NCBI GenBank assembly: GCA_003552625.1
Contig: PUNM01000139.1
Location: 1-64,000, forward strand
Source of the DNA: Ectothiorhodospiraceae bacterium
Lineage (GTDB): Bacteria > Pseudomonadota > Gammaproteobacteria > Nitrococcales > Halorhodospiraceae
Length of the DNA stretch: 64,000 nt
Direction of reading: 5' to 3'
The translations under genes were made by a program, and so were the position numbers. Shown one piece after another: positions 39,988-52,594 of this stretch; positions within the stretch are counted from its first letter, which is position 1; each line of letters begins with the position of its first letter. The notes beneath the pieces were generated by a model. The model was given only the letters and a program-made list of their open reading frames with translations, ran no database searches and was not told where the DNA came from.

Positions 39988-41083
39988 ATGGAGATCAACC
40001 CGCTTCTTGAGCAAATCGAAGACCTGCAAGGGCGTTTTGAGGCCCTGAGGGGGTATCTTTGACGAAGCCGGCAAGCGTGAGCGTCTTGAAGAGGTCTTGC
40101 GCGAGCTAGAGGATCCCGCCGTCTGGAGCAACCCGGAGCAGGCACAGGCCTTGAGCCGCGAGCGTTCGCAGCTCCAGGGAACAGTGGGCACACTGGACAC
40201 CATCGGCGCGGTGCTCGACGATGCCGCCGAACTGGTTGAGATGGCGCGCGACGAAGGCGACACGGAAACGCTGGAATCGGTTTCCAGCGACGTCCAGCGT
40301 GCCGCCGAACAGGTGGCAGAACTGGAATTCCGGCGGATGTTTTCCGGGGAGATGGACACCGCGAACGCCTTTCTGGACATCCAGGCCGGCTCCGGCGGCA
40401 CCGAGGCCCAGGACTGGGCCGAGATGCTGTTGCGCATGTACCTGCGCTGGGCCGAGGGCAAAGGCTTTGAAGCCGAAGTACTGGAGGCGACCGAGGGGCA
40501 GGAGGCAGGCCTGAAGAGCGCAACGGTTCGTGTCTCCGGCGAGTACGCCTTCGGCTGGCTGCGCACGGAGACCGGCGTCCACCGCCTGGTCCGCAAATCG
40601 CCTTTCGACTCCGGCAACCGGCGGCACACCTCCTTCGCCTCCGTCTTTGTCTCGCCAGAGATCGACGACGACGTGGACCTGGAGATCGACCCGTCGGATC
40701 TGCGCATCGACGTCTTCCGCGCCTCGGGGGCCGGCGGCCAGCACGTCAACACCACCGAATCGGCTGTGCGCATCACGCACCAGCCGACAGGAATCGTGGT
40801 GCAGTCGCAGAACGACCGCTCGCAACACAAGAATCGCGCCACGGCCATGAACCAGCTGCGCGCCAAACTCTACGAGCTGGAGATGCAGCGCCGGCGCGCC
40901 GAGGCCGAGGCGCAGGAGGACACCAAGTCCGACATCGGCTGGGGGAGCCAGATCCGCTCCTACGTGCTCGATCAATCCCGCATCAAGGACCTGCGCACGG
41001 GCGTCGAGATCGGGAATACACAGGCGGTGCTCGACGGCCAGCTCGACCCGTTCATCCGGGCGAGCCTCAAGGCCGGGGTTTAG
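39988..41083 (+). CDS. prfB: Peptide chain release factor 2, made by programmed +1 frameshift
   Basis: Two frames join to 364 residues: 39988-40059, then 40061-41083. At the junction AGGGGG lies before TATCTT-TGA-C, the same as the E. coli RF2 site: an internal Shine-Dalgarno, the CTT slip codon and an in-frame UGA (40060-40062). RF2 reads UGA, so low RF2 favours the shift and restores it. The domain carrying SPF ([10 protein letters not shown]) that reads UGA/UAA and the GGQ loop ([17 protein letters not shown], about residue 250) that triggers peptide release are both present. GGAGGG precedes the ATG at 39988. lysS follows by 74 nt, as in E. coli. Confidence 0.98.
40042..40063 (+). promoter_or_regulatory. 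RF2 programmed +1 frameshift site
   Basis: The Shine-Dalgarno-like AGGGGG (40048-40053), then TAT CTT TGA C (40054-40063). Spacing from the internal Shine-Dalgarno to the CTT slip codon is 3 nt, as in E. coli prfB. UGA is at 40060-40062. Confidence 0.95.
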
Positions 41084-41157
41084 GCGCACGCCTGACCACC
41101 GGGCAGCCGATTCCGCTATGCGGAACCACTAACAAGCCTTAACTCCGGAGCCAACGG

Positions 41158-42642
<1,485 letters not shown>

Positions 42643-42757
42643 ACGGGCCGCGGGCCTTCCCCGGGGGCGGCAGACCCCGGATGCACGACGTCCCGCGGAG
42701 CCGTGCGAAAGGACAGCACTTGTCGAACGACGCTTCGCGCACTAGGGTATAAGCGCT

Positions 42758-43255
42758 ATGGCACAGTACAAACGTGACGATAATCCCGACCGCCATGAAG
42801 GGCCGGACCGTACCTCCCCGTATCCGGTAAGCCGGCTCTCGGCGCCGATCGACTTGGTCGATACCGCGCGCGAGATCCAGGAGGCGGACCAGGCCATCGG
42901 CAACCGCACCAGCGCCAAGCTGACGGTCATCGCCGACCAGATCCGGGCCCTTCAGGAGCAGGCCCGCGAGGTGCTCGAGGAGAGCCAGCGGGACATGGAC
43001 TTACACCGGGCGAAGTGCAACTTCCAACGCCGCCCGGGGAGTGTCTATCACCTCTATGAACGCTCCGATGGCGAGCTTTATTTCTCCATGCTCGCACCGG
43101 AGGACTGGCGGGACGGGCCACCCCACGCCTACCAGGGGTCGTATCGACTGGAGGCGGATTTCTCCTGGACGCCGCTGGAGCAAGTCGACCAGCCCGACGA
43201 AACAAGGGACATGGTCCAGCGCCTGATCGCCGACTACCGAGGCGACGGTTCCTGA
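42758..43255 (+). CDS. DUF2452 family protein
   Basis: 165 residues, soluble. Matches the DUF2452 pattern: YPVSRLSAPIDLVDTAREIQ (about 22-41), AKLTVIADQIRALQEQA (about 53-69, helical), then DMDLHRAKCNFQRRPGSVYH (about 79-98) and a final YQGSYRLEADFSW. The conserved His-x-x-x-Cys and tyrosines could bind a metal or ligand, but no function is known to me. It is 115 nt after lysS on the same strand, with no terminator recognised between. Convergent with the acyl-ligase gene. Confidence 0.82.
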   Translation: MAQYKRDDNPDRHEGPDRTSPYPVSRLSAPIDLVDTAREIQEADQAIGNRTSAKLTVIADQIRALQEQAREVLEESQRDMDLHRAKCNFQRRPGSVYHLYERSDGELYFSMLAPEDWRDGPPHAYQGSYRLEADFSWTPLEQVDQPDETRDMVQRLIADYRGDGS

Positions 43256-43366
43256 CCCCATCACCGTCTGCGAAGTAGCCAGGCCGCAGGCCTCTGCCCT
43301 CCCCAAGATCCGCCCCGGAGGCTGGCGGCGTTGAGCAGCGTGCCGTGCCTCCGGGGGACGCCACCC

Positions 43367-46060
43367 CTAACGGGTTTCGGCGCCGAGCGCCTTCACCCGC
43401 TCGCGTAGCGCACTGACAACCCGCTGCTCCGGCGTATCACCGCTACCCTCCTGCTCCAACGTCTGCGGGTCCACCGGCTCGCCGATCCGAATACGGATCC
43501 GACACGGGCGCGGGAAGCGTCGACCGATGGGCATCGCCTCCTCTGTCCCCGAGATCCAAACCGGCAGCGCGGGTACGGGTTGAGCCTGGAGGATCAGCCC
43601 CAGCCCGGGCTGGAAGCTTTGCAGCTCGCCATCGGCGGAGCGCCGTCCTTCGGGGAACCAGACCAGAGCGTAGCCATCGTGGAGCGCCTTTGCGCCCAGC
43701 GCGAGGCTGCCGCGCGGCCCCGTGTGGGGGTCGATGGGCAGGACGAGACAGGCACGACTGATGCGCCTTACCCAGCGGTTGGCAAAGAGCAGGCCGGTCC
43801 ACCCTCCCCAGCGCAGGCGGGTCATTCGGGCATACGGAAGCGTCGAGCCAAGGGCCGGCGGGTCCAGAGCGGACAGATGGTTCGGAACAAGGACCACGGA
43901 CTGATCGATGGGGACGTTCTCAACCCCTTCGACATCGACCCGGCAGTACCAGCGGCAGAGAGCCCGATCGATGGCGAAGAGCGCACGCCCCAAGGCCTGT
44001 TCGCCGCGGGTGCGTGGTTCCATCCACCGCAACTGCTCGCTCGATAGCAGCTCGTCCGGGGCGCGCAACTGGCTGACCAGGTCGCGTTGGGAATCCTCCC
44101 CATCGGCTTCGACCTCGGCGGCGTCAGCTGCTTCGCGCAGCAAGTCCCGAACTGTTTCGATGCGGCCGATGACGTCCTCATCCAAAGCAACTCCGGCGCG
44201 GTCCCGCAGCTCCAGGCTCAAATCGACCCAGCCGAGCGAGTCGATCCCCAGATCCAGGCGCAGGCTGCTATCCGGTGTCAGCCGCACACGCTGGAACCGC
44301 TCCGAAAGGCGCTCCCACACCCGACGCGCGGTAGGGATCTGCAGCAACTGCTGATCCTCGACCGCCATGCGCTCCTCCGGCATGGGGCCCACATCGGTCT
44401 GCGCAGCCCCGCTATCGAGGGCTTCGAAGACTTCGCGCAGCTTATGCCGCCGCATTTTCCCCAACCGGGTCCGGGGCAGTGGATCCGGCGTCACCCGATA
44501 GGTGTTGATCTGATGGTGGCTCGGCAACTCTGAGCCCGCCTGCGCAAGGGCCTCGTTCAGGCGCTTGCGCACCTGTTCCTCGTCCAGGTCGCGCACCGCC
44601 TCCGGATCCGGGAAGAGCACCGCAGCCAGACGCCCTTCATGTTCGAGGACGCCGGCATCCCGCACTGCGGAACCTTCTGTCAGGGCACGCTCTACCCGTT
44701 CCGGATCGATGTTCTCGCCGCCGCCGAGGACAATCATCTCCGAGGCCCGTCCCTCCAGGCGGAGGTAGCCGTCAGCATCGAACCAGCCGAGATCGCCGGT
44801 GCGGTAGTATCCCGCCTCCGTGAAAGCGGCCGCGCTCTTCTCCGGCAGCTTCCAGTAGCCGCTGAAGACGTTCGGCCCGCGAGCAAGGACTTCACCGCGC
44901 CCATCCGTCCGTCCGGCATCATCGATGGCGACCTCTACCCCGGGAAGCACCTCGCCCGCCGCTTCGAGGCGAACCGCCTCCGGCCGGTTATAGGTCAGGA
45001 TCGGGGAGGTCTCGGTCAGGCCGTACCCGGTGGCGACCTCCCAACCCAACGCCTGAAGGCGCTCGCCGATTTCCGGACGCAGCGGTGCGCCCCCGGCGAC
45101 CACCATCCGGACCGAGGGCGCCATCCGCTGGTGGAGGCTGCGAAACAGGCGGGGCCCGAGGCGCCAGCCGAAGCGCCGGCGCGCTGCCCGGGAGGCAGCG
45201 ATCATCGTCTCGAACAACCGCTCGGCACGCCGGCCACGCTCCGCGACACGGCCGCGAATGGCGGCGTCAAGAGCTTCATAAAGCCGCGGCACGCCGAGGA
45301 TGATGGTCGCATCGCCCTCGCGCAGCGCGCGGACGATCTGCGGGCCGAGCACCGAGTACGGAAGCACGATCGCCGCTCCGAGCGCCAGCGGCGTGATCAA
45401 CCCCAGCGTGAAGGGATAGACGTGGTGGTACGGCAGCGGGACAAAGACCCGGTCATCCGGGTGGGCCAGTTCCTGAGCGATCAGTGCGTTCAGGTTGGCG
45501 CTAATGTTCCCGTGTGTCAGCGGAACACCTTTCGGCATGCCGGTCGTACCGGAGGTATAGAACAGGGCTGCGCCGTCGGACTCGGTGACTTCGGGCCCGC
45601 TCGCCCCGTCACTGCGCTGCCACTCCACCCAGCTACCCGCCTCTCCGGTACCCCGGTCGAGGTGGATCCAGACCGGCGGGCGCTCCAGCGCCAGCCCCTC
45701 CAGCCGCCGGGCCGCCTCCCCCGCAGTAAAGACCCGACGCACATCACTGTCGGTGATCGCGTGGGCCAGCTCCGCGCGCGGCATCTGCGTATCAAACGGG
45801 GTAACGACCCCGCCGGCCTCGAGAATGGCCAGACAGGCAATGACCCAGCCGCTACTGTTCGGCGCGCAGACCCCTACCGGCTCCCCCCGCTCCAGTCCAT
45901 CGGCGACCAGGCCGCGGGCCAGGCGCCGGGCCTGCTCCGCCAGATCCGCGTGGCTCCAGCGCACCATATCGTCGCGACCGAGGGCCCGGACGGCATCCCG
46001 ATCACCGTGGCGGTCCATATCGCGCACTAGCGCTTGCAACGTCTGCAGCTTCGTCGTCAC
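43367..46060 (-). CDS. Trifunctional acyl ligase / acyl-carrier / lysophosphatidate acyltransferase-like protein
   Basis: 897 residues in three parts. Part 1 (about 1-545) is an AMP-forming acyl-activating enzyme, with the P-loop-like [19 protein letters not shown] (about 168-186) and GYGLTETSP later. Part 2 (about 575-655) is a carrier domain with DLGIDSLGW, whose Ser (about 607) would carry phosphopantetheine. Part 3 (about 680-890) is a PlsC acyltransferase with NHLSALD (HX4D, about 725) and WFPEGRRS. Logic: activate a fatty acid, hold it on the carrier, pass it to a glycerolipid. E. coli Aas joins the same two enzymes in the opposite order and lacks the carrier. GTG start with GGGGAG upstream. 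Probably membrane-associated; substrates unknown. Confidence 0.9.
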   Translation of the reverse strand: MTTKLQTLQALVRDMDRHGDRDAVRALGRDDMVRWSHADLAEQARRLARGLVADGLERGEPVGVCAPNSSGWVIACLAILEAGGVVTPFDTQMPRAELAHAITDSDVRRVFTAGEAARRLEGLALERPPVWIHLDRGTGEAGSWVEWQRSDGASGPEVTESDGAALFYTSGTTGMPKGVPLTHGNISANLNALIAQELAHPDDRVFVPLPYHHVYPFTLGLITPLALGAAIVLPYSVLGPQIVRALREGDATIILGVPRLYEALDAAIRGRVAERGRRAERLFETMIAASRAARRRFGWRLGPRLFRSLHQRMAPSVRMVVAGGAPLRPEIGERLQALGWEVATGYGLTETSPILTYNRPEAVRLEAAGEVLPGVEVAIDDAGRTDGRGEVLARGPNVFSGYWKLPEKSAAAFTEAGYYRTGDLGWFDADGYLRLEGRASEMIVLGGGENIDPERVERALTEGSAVRDAGVLEHEGRLAAVLFPDPEAVRDLDEEQVRKRLNEALAQAGSELPSHHQINTYRVTPDPLPRTRLGKMRRHKLREVFEALDSGAAQTDVGPMPEERMAVEDQQLLQIPTARRVWERLSERFQRVRLTPDSSLRLDLGIDSLGWVDLSLELRDRAGVALDEDVIGRIETVRDLLREAADAAEVEADGEDSQRDLVSQLRAPDELLSSEQLRWMEPRTRGEQALGRALFAIDRALCRWYCRVDVEGVENVPIDQSVVLVPNHLSALDPPALGSTLPYARMTRLRWGGWTGLLFANRWVRRISRACLVLPIDPHTGPRGSLALGAKALHDGYALVWFPEGRRSADGELQSFQPGLGLILQAQPVPALPVWISGTEEAMPIGRRFPRPCRIRIRIGEPVDPQTLEQEGSGDTPEQRVVSALRERVKALGAETR

Positions 46061-46143
46061 GGCTCCCCCTTTCTTTTCCGTTCGAGTCCCGGGGCCGACC
46101 CTGTTACCATAAGCCGCTTCGATGGCAACCCTGTACCTACAGC

Positions 46144-49100
46144 ATGGACGTCGATACTCAAGAGCCCACGCGCATCCGCGAAATCCCCTACAACTACACT
46201 TCCTTCTCCGACCGTGAGATCGTCGCCCGTTTTCTCGGCGATGAGACCTGGGAACTTCTCAACGAGCTCCGCGGAGAACGCCGCACGGGGATCTCCGCGC
46301 GCATGCTCTTCGAGGTTCTCGGTGACCTCTGGGTCGTTGCCCGCAACCCCTACATCCAAGACGATCTGATCAATAACAGGAAGCGTCTGCAAGCGCTGGC
46401 CAGCGCGATGCACCACCGAGTGGACCAGATCGTCGCTCGCGCCGACGGTAACGAGAAAGCCCTCGACCTGGCCAGCCGCGCCCGCAGCGCCGTCGAGGCC
46501 TTCGATCGCCACTACCGTGCCCAACGCGACCGCCGCGCCCGGATCCGGCGCCGGCTCGCCCGTCATACCCGTTCCGACAACATCTGCTTCGATGGGTTAT
46601 CCCGTGTCTCCCATGCCACGGACGCCACCGACTGGCGCGTGGAGTTGCCGTTCGTCGTCCTGACACCGGACACGGAAGCCGAGATCGCGCCATTGACCGC
46701 CGCCTGCATCGACGAAGGGCTGACCGTTATCCCCCGCGGCGGCGGCACCGGCTACACGGGCGGCGCCGTGCCGCTCGACGGCGACTCGGCGGTAATGAAC
46801 ACCGAGAAACTCGACCAGATCTCGGGCGTCGAGGAAGTCGAGCTGCCCGGGGTCGATACCCCGGTGCCTACCATTCACGTTGGCGCTGGCGCCGTGACCC
46901 GGCGCGTGAGTGAGCGGGCCGAGGCCTTTGGCCGGGTCTTCGCCGTCGATCCCACCTCGCAGGATGCCTCGACCATCGGCGGCAACATCGCGATGAATGC
47001 GGGCGGCAAGAAGGCCGTGCTCTGGGGGACCACGCTGGACAATGTGGTCTCTTACCGGATGATTACCGCGGAGGCCAAATGGATCGAGGTCGAGCGGCTA
47101 GACCACAATCTCGGCAAGCTCGACGACCTGGATGCTGTCCGTTTCCGAGTCACGCGTTACGCACGCGATGGCGTCACCCAAGAGGGCGAGCCGGAGATTC
47201 TCAGCTTCTCGGGCACCGCTTTTCGCAAGACCGGCCTGGGCAAGGACGTCACCGACAAATTCCTGGGCGGTCTGCCAGGCGTTCAGAAGGAAGGGTGTGA
47301 CGGCCTGATCACCTCGGCACGCATGCTCGTCCACCGGATGCCCGAACACGAGCGCACCGTATGCCTCGAGTTCTACGGCCACGACCTTCATGAGGCCGTA
47401 CCCGCAATCCTCGAGATCCGCGACGACCTGCTCGCCGACGAATCCGTGGCCTTGGCCGGCCTTGAACATCTGGACGAGCGCTATATTCAGGCTGTGGATT
47501 ATTCGCCCAAGGCGAACCGCAGTGAAATCCCGAAGATGATCCTCCTCGCCGACCTGGCCAGCGACCAGGTGGAGGCCGTGGACGCTGCCGCACAGCGGAT
47601 CGTCGAGCTGGCCAAAGCCCGCAATGGCGAGGGGTTCATCGCCACGTCGGCCGAAGCCCGGCGGCGGTTCTGGGCTGAGCGCTCGCGCACGGCGGCGATT
47701 GCCTCCCACACCAACGCCTTCAAGATCAACGAGGACGTGGTCATCCCGCTGGAGCGGCTGGCCGAATACACCGAGGGCGTCGAGCGCATCAACGTCGAGC
47801 ACTCCATGCGCAACAAGCTCGCCATGGTCGACGAGATCCTCGCCTACCTCGAGGGCGACCTGCCGGAGGTCCGACAGGTCAAGGATTTCGAAGCCAGTGA
47901 CGAGGGCGACCAGATCCTCGCTGACAAGAAGGCGGCCGCCCGCGACCACCTGCTCGGCGTCCGCGCGCGCTGGCACGCGATCCTAGAAGCCTTCGATGCG
48001 CGTGCAGCCGATCGTGACGACCTGCTCGACGAGACGGCGCGGGCTGATATGCGCCCCGGTGACCGGATCATCGACCTGATTCTGCGCCGCAGCCTGCGGA
48101 TCTCCTTCCGCCGCGAGGCAGAACGCCCCATCGACGAGATCTTCAAAGGCCGGGACCTGCAGCCGGTGCGCGCCCGGTTCGCCGAGATCCACGACCGCAT
48201 CCTGCGCAGCCGGCTCTTCGTTGGCCTCCACATGCACGCCGGGGATGGCAACGTTCACACCAACATCCCGGTCAACTCCGGCGACTACGGGATGATGCGC
48301 GCGGCCGAGGCGATCGTCGATCGCATCATGGATCTGGCAGTCTCCCTTGGCGGCGTCATCACCGGAGAACACGGCGTCGGACTGACCAAGATGCAGTACC
48401 TGGATCCGGAGCAGGTGGAGCGTTTCGCCGAGTACAACGCCCGGGTGGATCCGGAAGGGCGCTTTAACCGGGGCAAGCTGCTGCCCGGGTCCGGCTTGGT
48501 CGATGCCTACACGCCGTCTCTGCAGCTGGTGGCCCAAGAGGCGATCATCCTCGAGGAGAGCGAACTCGGCGAGCTCAACCGGGATATCAAGGACTGCCTG
48601 CGCTGCGGCAAGTGCAAGCCGGTCTGCACGACCCACGTGCCACGGGCCAACCTGCTCTACTCGCCGCGCAACAAGATCCTCGCCACCGGACTGATGATCG
48701 AGGCATTCCTCTACGAGGAACAGACCCGGCGCGGCCTGTCGCTGCGCCATTTCGATGTCATGAATGACGTGGCGGACCACTGCACGATCTGCCACCGCTG
48801 CCTCAATCCTTGTCCGGTAAACATCGATTTCGGTGACGTCACCATCCGCATGCGGCATATCCTGGAGACCCGGGGCCAGCGCCAGTCGCGCCTGCCTTCG
48901 AAGCTCTCGATGGCGTTCCTGAACGTCACCGACCCGCGGCTGGTCAACGTCATGCGCAAGGGCATGGCCTATTACGGCTTCAATGTCCAGCGCATGGTCT
49001 CCGAAGGCCTGCGTGCCGCCGGGGTCTTTCCCTTCAAGCGGCGGCCGGCCAGTACCACGGAGCGCTCCAGCATTCCGGCGCAGGCGGTGCACTTTCTCGA

Positions 49101-50004
49101 AAAACCCATGCCCTCGAACGTGCCGAAGCAGAGCATGCGTGCGGTCCTCGGTGCCGAGGAGTCCGATCACGTCCCGATCGTCCGCGACCCCGAGCGCGCG
49201 GACGATGAGGCGGAGGCGGTCTTCTACTTCCCCGGCTGTGGGTCCGAGCGCCTGTTCAGCCAGGTTGGACTCGCCACGCTGGCAATGCTCAACGAGGCCG
49301 GCGCGCAGACGGTCCTGCCTCCCGGCTACCTGTGCTGCGGCTATCCGCAGCACGCTGGCGGCCAGATCGAACGGGCCGAGCAGATCACCACGGCCAACCG
49401 GGTGCTGTTCCACCGCGTGGCGAATACCCTGAACTACCTCGACATCCAGACCGTCGTCGTCTCCTGCGGCACGTGCATGGACCAGCTGATGCTCTATGAA
49501 TTCCAGCGGATCTTTCCGGGGTGCCGGCTGCTCGATATCCACGAGTACCTCTTGGAGAAGGGCTACGCCCTCGATGGCGTCGACGGGGTCGAGTACCTCT
49601 ACCACGATCCCTGCCACACGCCGATGAAGACGCACAATCCCACGCAGGCGGCGAGTACACTGATGGGCCAGCCGGTCCAGCTTTCCGATCGCTGCTGTGG
49701 CGAGTCCGGTACCTTCGCCGTGGCGCGCCCGGACATCTCCAGTCAGGTCCGGCAGCGCAAGCAGGAAGAGATCCAGCGCGGCGTGCACTCGCTGACTGGC
49801 TCAGCCCACGCCGAAAATGGCAACGTGCGCATGCTCACCACCTGTCCCTCCTGCCTCCAGGGCCTGTCGCGCTACCGCGCGGACACCGGGGTGGACGCGG
49901 AGTACATTGTCGTCGAGATGGCGCGCCATTTGCTGGGTGACGATTGGGAGGAGCGTTTCGTCGAGCGGGCCCGCAACGGCGGGGTGGAAAAGGTGCTGCT
50001 CTAG
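46144..50004 (+). CDS. Giant FAD-linked dehydrogenase with Fe-S / CCG reductase half (DUF3683 type)
   Basis: 1286 residues. An N-terminal DUF3683 region of ~140 residues begins [21 protein letters not shown] GlcD-type FAD domain follows with [19 protein letters not shown] (about 197-215) and [20 protein letters not shown]; its C-terminal part has [18 protein letters not shown] (about 697-714) and [11 protein letters not shown] (about 740). The Fe-S half has [11 protein letters not shown] (about 819) and [12 protein letters not shown] (about 880), then two CCG-type sites, [11 protein letters not shown] (about 1064) and CCGESGTFA (about 1184). This is the layout of D-2-hydroxyacid dehydrogenases (GlcDEF, YdiJ) in one chain. 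Likely substrate a D-2-hydroxy acid, acceptor quinone or another carrier; not proven. Followed by two membrane-protein genes. Confidence 0.92.
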   Translation: MDVDTQEPTRIREIPYNYTSFSDREIVARFLGDETWELLNELRGERRTGISARMLFEVLGDLWVVARNPYIQDDLINNRKRLQALASAMHHRVDQIVARADGNEKALDLASRARSAVEAFDRHYRAQRDRRARIRRRLARHTRSDNICFDGLSRVSHATDATDWRVELPFVVLTPDTEAEIAPLTAACIDEGLTVIPRGGGTGYTGGAVPLDGDSAVMNTEKLDQISGVEEVELPGVDTPVPTIHVGAGAVTRRVSERAEAFGRVFAVDPTSQDASTIGGNIAMNAGGKKAVLWGTTLDNVVSYRMITAEAKWIEVERLDHNLGKLDDLDAVRFRVTRYARDGVTQEGEPEILSFSGTAFRKTGLGKDVTDKFLGGLPGVQKEGCDGLITSARMLVHRMPEHERTVCLEFYGHDLHEAVPAILEIRDDLLADESVALAGLEHLDERYIQAVDYSPKANRSEIPKMILLADLASDQVEAVDAAAQRIVELAKARNGEGFIATSAEARRRFWAERSRTAAIASHTNAFKINEDVVIPLERLAEYTEGVERINVEHSMRNKLAMVDEILAYLEGDLPEVRQVKDFEASDEGDQILADKKAAARDHLLGVRARWHAILEAFDARAADRDDLLDETARADMRPGDRIIDLILRRSLRISFRREAERPIDEIFKGRDLQPVRARFAEIHDRILRSRLFVGLHMHAGDGNVHTNIPVNSGDYGMMRAAEAIVDRIMDLAVSLGGVITGEHGVGLTKMQYLDPEQVERFAEYNARVDPEGRFNRGKLLPGSGLVDAYTPSLQLVAQEAIILEESELGELNRDIKDCLRCGKCKPVCTTHVPRANLLYSPRNKILATGLMIEAFLYEEQTRRGLSLRHFDVMNDVADHCTICHRCLNPCPVNIDFGDVTIRMRHILETRGQRQSRLPSKLSMAFLNVTDPRLVNVMRKGMAYYGFNVQRMVSEGLRAAGVFPFKRRPASTTERSSIPAQAVHFLEKPMPSNVPKQSMRAVLGAEESDHVPIVRDPERADDEAEAVFYFPGCGSERLFSQVGLATLAMLNEAGAQTVLPPGYLCCGYPQHAGGQIERAEQITTANRVLFHRVANTLNYLDIQTVVVSCGTCMDQLMLYEFQRIFPGCRLLDIHEYLLEKGYALDGVDGVEYLYHDPCHTPMKTHNPTQAASTLMGQPVQLSDRCCGESGTFAVARPDISSQVRQRKQEEIQRGVHSLTGSAHAENGNVRMLTTCPSCLQGLSRYRADTGVDAEYIVVEMARHLLGDDWEERFVERARNGGVEKVLL

Positions 50005-50019
50005 GTCTAGGGAGGTCGG

Positions 50020-50364
50020 ATGGACGCGCTCATCGGGGTCGTGGACGAGCTGCTATGGCGATCAGGCACTTGGGTCCACGGCCACATCGGGGAGATCGCC
50101 CTCGCCTTCGTAGCCACTCTGCTTGTGGTCTTCGGGGGAGCGATCAACCGAACCTTCGCCCGAACTGTACGACCTTACCCTTGGGTGGTCCGGATCACCG
50201 CTTTCGTGCTCATGTGCGCATTCGGTTACGGGGCCGTCACGGTGATGCTGACACCGTTGCTTGCCGAGGTACTGCTCTTCGTTGAGACTCGATACCTGGG
50301 ACTCGTGGCCGTGGCTGCTTTTCTGGCCATCGGCGTGATTGCGGAGCGCAAGCACCAGATCTAA
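50020..50364 (+). CDS. DUF3392-type inner-membrane protein
   Basis: 114 residues. Three hydrophobic segments (about 24-43, 58-80, 88-107). The overall size and the GAINRTFARTVRPYPWVVRI loop fit DUF3392. No enzymatic motif. GGAGG lies a few nt before the ATG, and only 15 nt separate it from the FAD/Fe-S dehydrogenase gene, so co-expression is likely; it could be a membrane anchor for that soluble protein, which is inference. Confidence 0.78.
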   Translation: MDALIGVVDELLWRSGTWVHGHIGEIALAFVATLLVVFGGAINRTFARTVRPYPWVVRITAFVLMCAFGYGAVTVMLTPLLAEVLLFVETRYLGLVAVAAFLAIGVIAERKHQI

Positions 50365-50405
50365 GCGCACCCGCCCCGCATCCCTCGGGAGACAAGGAGC
50401 CAACC

Positions 50406-50984
50406 ATGATCGTCATGCTACTGGGTCTACTGCTTTTCCTGGGCGCTCACTCCGTGCGGATCGTTGCCGAAGACTGGCGTAACGCACAAATCGCCCGCCA
50501 TGGGGAGATTCCCTGGAAAATCGGCCACGCCGTCGTATCGCTTATCGGGCTGGCAGTTGCCATCTACGGGTATGGCTTGACCCGCATCGAAGGGAGCTGG
50601 ATCTGGATCCCGCCGGAGTGGACGGCCCACGCCATGGCCTTGGTGATGATTCCGGCCTTCATCTTCCTGGTCGCCGCCTACAGCCCGGCGAACCGACTAC
50701 GCAACGCTGTTGGCCATCCGATGCTCGTCGCCGTAGCCCTCTGGGCGCTCGCTCACCTCATGGCCAACGGACGGCTCGGCGACATCATCCTCTTCGCCGC
50801 CTTCGGGCTCTGGGCGGTTATAGCCTACCGTGCGGCACGGCAGCGGGATGCTGCGCAGGGCCGGGTTTTCCCGGAGCCGACACGCACCGGTGACGCGGTG
50901 GCCATCGGCGGCGGCCTTATCGGCTACGTGGTGTTCGCTCTCTTCCTGCACGTACCGATCACAGGCGTTCCTGCCCACGCCTAG
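50406..50984 (+). CDS. NnrU family membrane protein
   Basis: 192 residues, about five membrane segments. The N-terminus LLFLGAHSVRIVAEDWR and the later TAHAMALVMIPAFIFLVAA and HPMLVAVALWALAHLMANG are the NnrU pattern. NnrU was named in denitrifiers, but homologues are widespread and also resemble isomerases of 15-cis-zeta-carotene; no nitrate-respiration gene lies here. AAGGAG precedes the ATG. Its TAG stop shares the palindrome CTAG (50981-50984) with the convergent rsmF-like gene. Confidence 0.9.
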   Translation: MIVMLLGLLLFLGAHSVRIVAEDWRNAQIARHGEIPWKIGHAVVSLIGLAVAIYGYGLTRIEGSWIWIPPEWTAHAMALVMIPAFIFLVAAYSPANRLRNAVGHPMLVAVALWALAHLMANGRLGDIILFAAFGLWAVIAYRAARQRDAAQGRVFPEPTRTGDAVAIGGGLIGYVVFALFLHVPITGVPAHA

Positions 50985-52432
50985 CCGCCGGGCCCGTACG
51001 CGGCCTGGGTCCACGCCTTGGGGAAAAGGCTGACCACGGCCTCCCCGCGCTGGGCGCCAAGACCCAGGCAGTAGCCACGATGACGAACGAGCACTGGACC
51101 GTGCTCGACGGTCGGCCGCGGCTGCTCCGGGGTCAGTAACAGCGGTTGGCGCCGAAAAAACGCCTCCGCGCCGTCGCGATCAACGTCCAGAAACGGGCCG
51201 GCAGCATGCGGTCCGAGCGCCATGGCGCCCGCGGTTGCGGGCTTCGGATAACGCGTCTGCGCCCGAACCGCCGCCAGTCCGACCCGCTCGGCGCTGACAT
51301 CGCCGGCAGTTGTGTGATCGGCAGCGGCAATCTTGGCGTACTTCTGCCCTTCAAAAAAGGCCACCAGGCCGTCAAGGACTTCCCGCGGGACGCCAAGGGC
51401 ATCGTTGTAGACCTGCAGCAACTGCCGGGCCCGCGGCTCCTCCGCCAGCGGCTGCAGCGGTCCGCCGTCCTCACCACCATCGATGCGCTCGAGCACCGCC
51501 ACGAAGAACCCCCCGGTATCGTTGTGGTGCGGCCAAAGCCGGCCGCAGGCACTCAGCTCCGGTCCGTAACGCTCAGCCCCCCATCCCTCGAGTCCGGGAT
51601 CAAGGTGCAGACCCGGGATCCGGGCCGGTCGCAGCCGAAACTGACCCCGCATCCGTGCAAGCGCCGCTGCCACGACGGCCTCGTTCTCCTCGGGCGCGAA
51701 CGTGCACGTGGAGTAAACGACCCGCCCCCGGGGCCGGGTCAGGGCCATACCACGCAAAAGCAGGCGCAGTTGCTTGCGCGTCAGCCGCTCCCGGAATTCT
51801 TCCGGAGTCGGCTCAGCGGCAGTAGCCGTCTTGCGGAACGTCCCCTCGCAGCTGCATGGGGCATCCACAACGACCTTGTCGAAGCGGCCGGCAGCCCACG
51901 GCATACCCTGCCCGTCGCGCGCCGTTTGCGCGACGTTGAGAACACCGTGGCGCTTGACCGCCTGCCCCAGCGCCCCGAGCCGGCCACGGCTGGCGTCATT
52001 GGCAACCACCGTGCCCCGGTTCCCGAGGGCGTCGGCCAACTGGAGGGTCTTATTCCCCGGAGCTGCACAGAGATCGAGGACCCGCTCGCCCGGCTTCGGG
52101 TCCAGCAGCGCTACCGGGAGCAGCGAGGCGGCCTCCTGGATCTGGTAGAGACCGGCGATGGCTGCCCAGTGGCGACCGGGCCGCAGACCGTCCACGAGCA
52201 CCGCATCCGGATGCCAGGCCAGACGCCGCGGCCGATACCCCTCGGCTGCCAGCAGCGCCTCCAGTTCGTCCCCGGAAAGCCGCGCGGTGTTGGCACGCAG
52301 GCATGCTGGTAGCGGTCGCTGCAGCGTCGCACAGAACGCTGACCAATCATCCACCAAACCCTGGTATCGGGTGTAGGCACTCTCGCCCGTCTCCAGGTCC
52401 GCGGGGGGGGCATATCGATCACTCCGGGCCAC
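50981..52432 (-). CDS. rsmF: rRNA (cytosine-C5)-methyltransferase, RsmF-like
   Basis: 483 residues. SAM-dependent m5C methylase of the RsmB/RsmF type. SAM motif VLDLCAAPGNKTLQLA (about 115-130); the two conserved Cys are in DAPCSCEGTF and VYSTCTF, the first releasing and the second attacking the base. The C-terminal ~180 residues form the extra RNA-binding part seen in E. coli RsmF (YebU), for example FEGQKYAKIAA and LVRHRGYCLGLG. The GTG at 52432 is chosen because GAGGAGGAG lies 7 nt before it and the protein starts as RsmF does; longer readings run to 52663. Target base C1407 of 16S rRNA is assumed by homology. Confidence 0.88.
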   Translation of the reverse strand: MARSDRYAPPADLETGESAYTRYQGLVDDWSAFCATLQRPLPACLRANTARLSGDELEALLAAEGYRPRRLAWHPDAVLVDGLRPGRHWAAIAGLYQIQEAASLLPVALLDPKPGERVLDLCAAPGNKTLQLADALGNRGTVVANDASRGRLGALGQAVKRHGVLNVAQTARDGQGMPWAAGRFDKVVVDAPCSCEGTFRKTATAAEPTPEEFRERLTRKQLRLLLRGMALTRPRGRVVYSTCTFAPEENEAVVAAALARMRGQFRLRPARIPGLHLDPGLEGWGAERYGPELSACGRLWPHHNDTGGFFVAVLERIDGGEDGGPLQPLAEEPRARQLLQVYNDALGVPREVLDGLVAFFEGQKYAKIAAADHTTAGDVSAERVGLAAVRAQTRYPKPATAGAMALGPHAAGPFLDVDRDGAEAFFRRQPLLLTPEQPRPTVEHGPVLVRHRGYCLGLGAQRGEAVVSLFPKAWTQAAYGPGG

Positions 52433-52594
52433 GCCGTTGCTCCTCCTCACAGGGCGCTGCCTGCGCCCCGGGCCAAAGAAAAACGGGCCAGTGTAGGGAG
52501 TGCGCTCACCTTTGACCAGCACCGGCTCCCCTGCCCCGGCGTCTATTGTGGTACGGTTTGCAGGGAAAACACGCTCGAGGGGACCCACGACGGC

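Noticed and set aside
39834-39990. SAH riboswitch before ahcY
   Set aside because: The conserved pattern around GAGGAGCGCUGC and CCAGGCUCG, as I remember it, is not found; only a generic hairpin is present.
39988-40062. In-frame TGA after 24 codons of prfB as a disabling mutation
   Set aside because: It is the conserved programmed frameshift site, with internal Shine-Dalgarno and CTT-TGA-C.
42720-42758. Promoter with TATAAG before the DUF2452 gene
   Set aside because: TTGTCG to TATAAG spacing is 22 nt and the -10 would sit 4 nt before the ATG, so the pair is not credible.
47983-49788. 601-codon open frame on - strand opposite the FAD/Fe-S dehydrogenase
   Set aside because: Antisense to a gene with many recognisable motifs; the translated shadow shows none and has no ribosome site.
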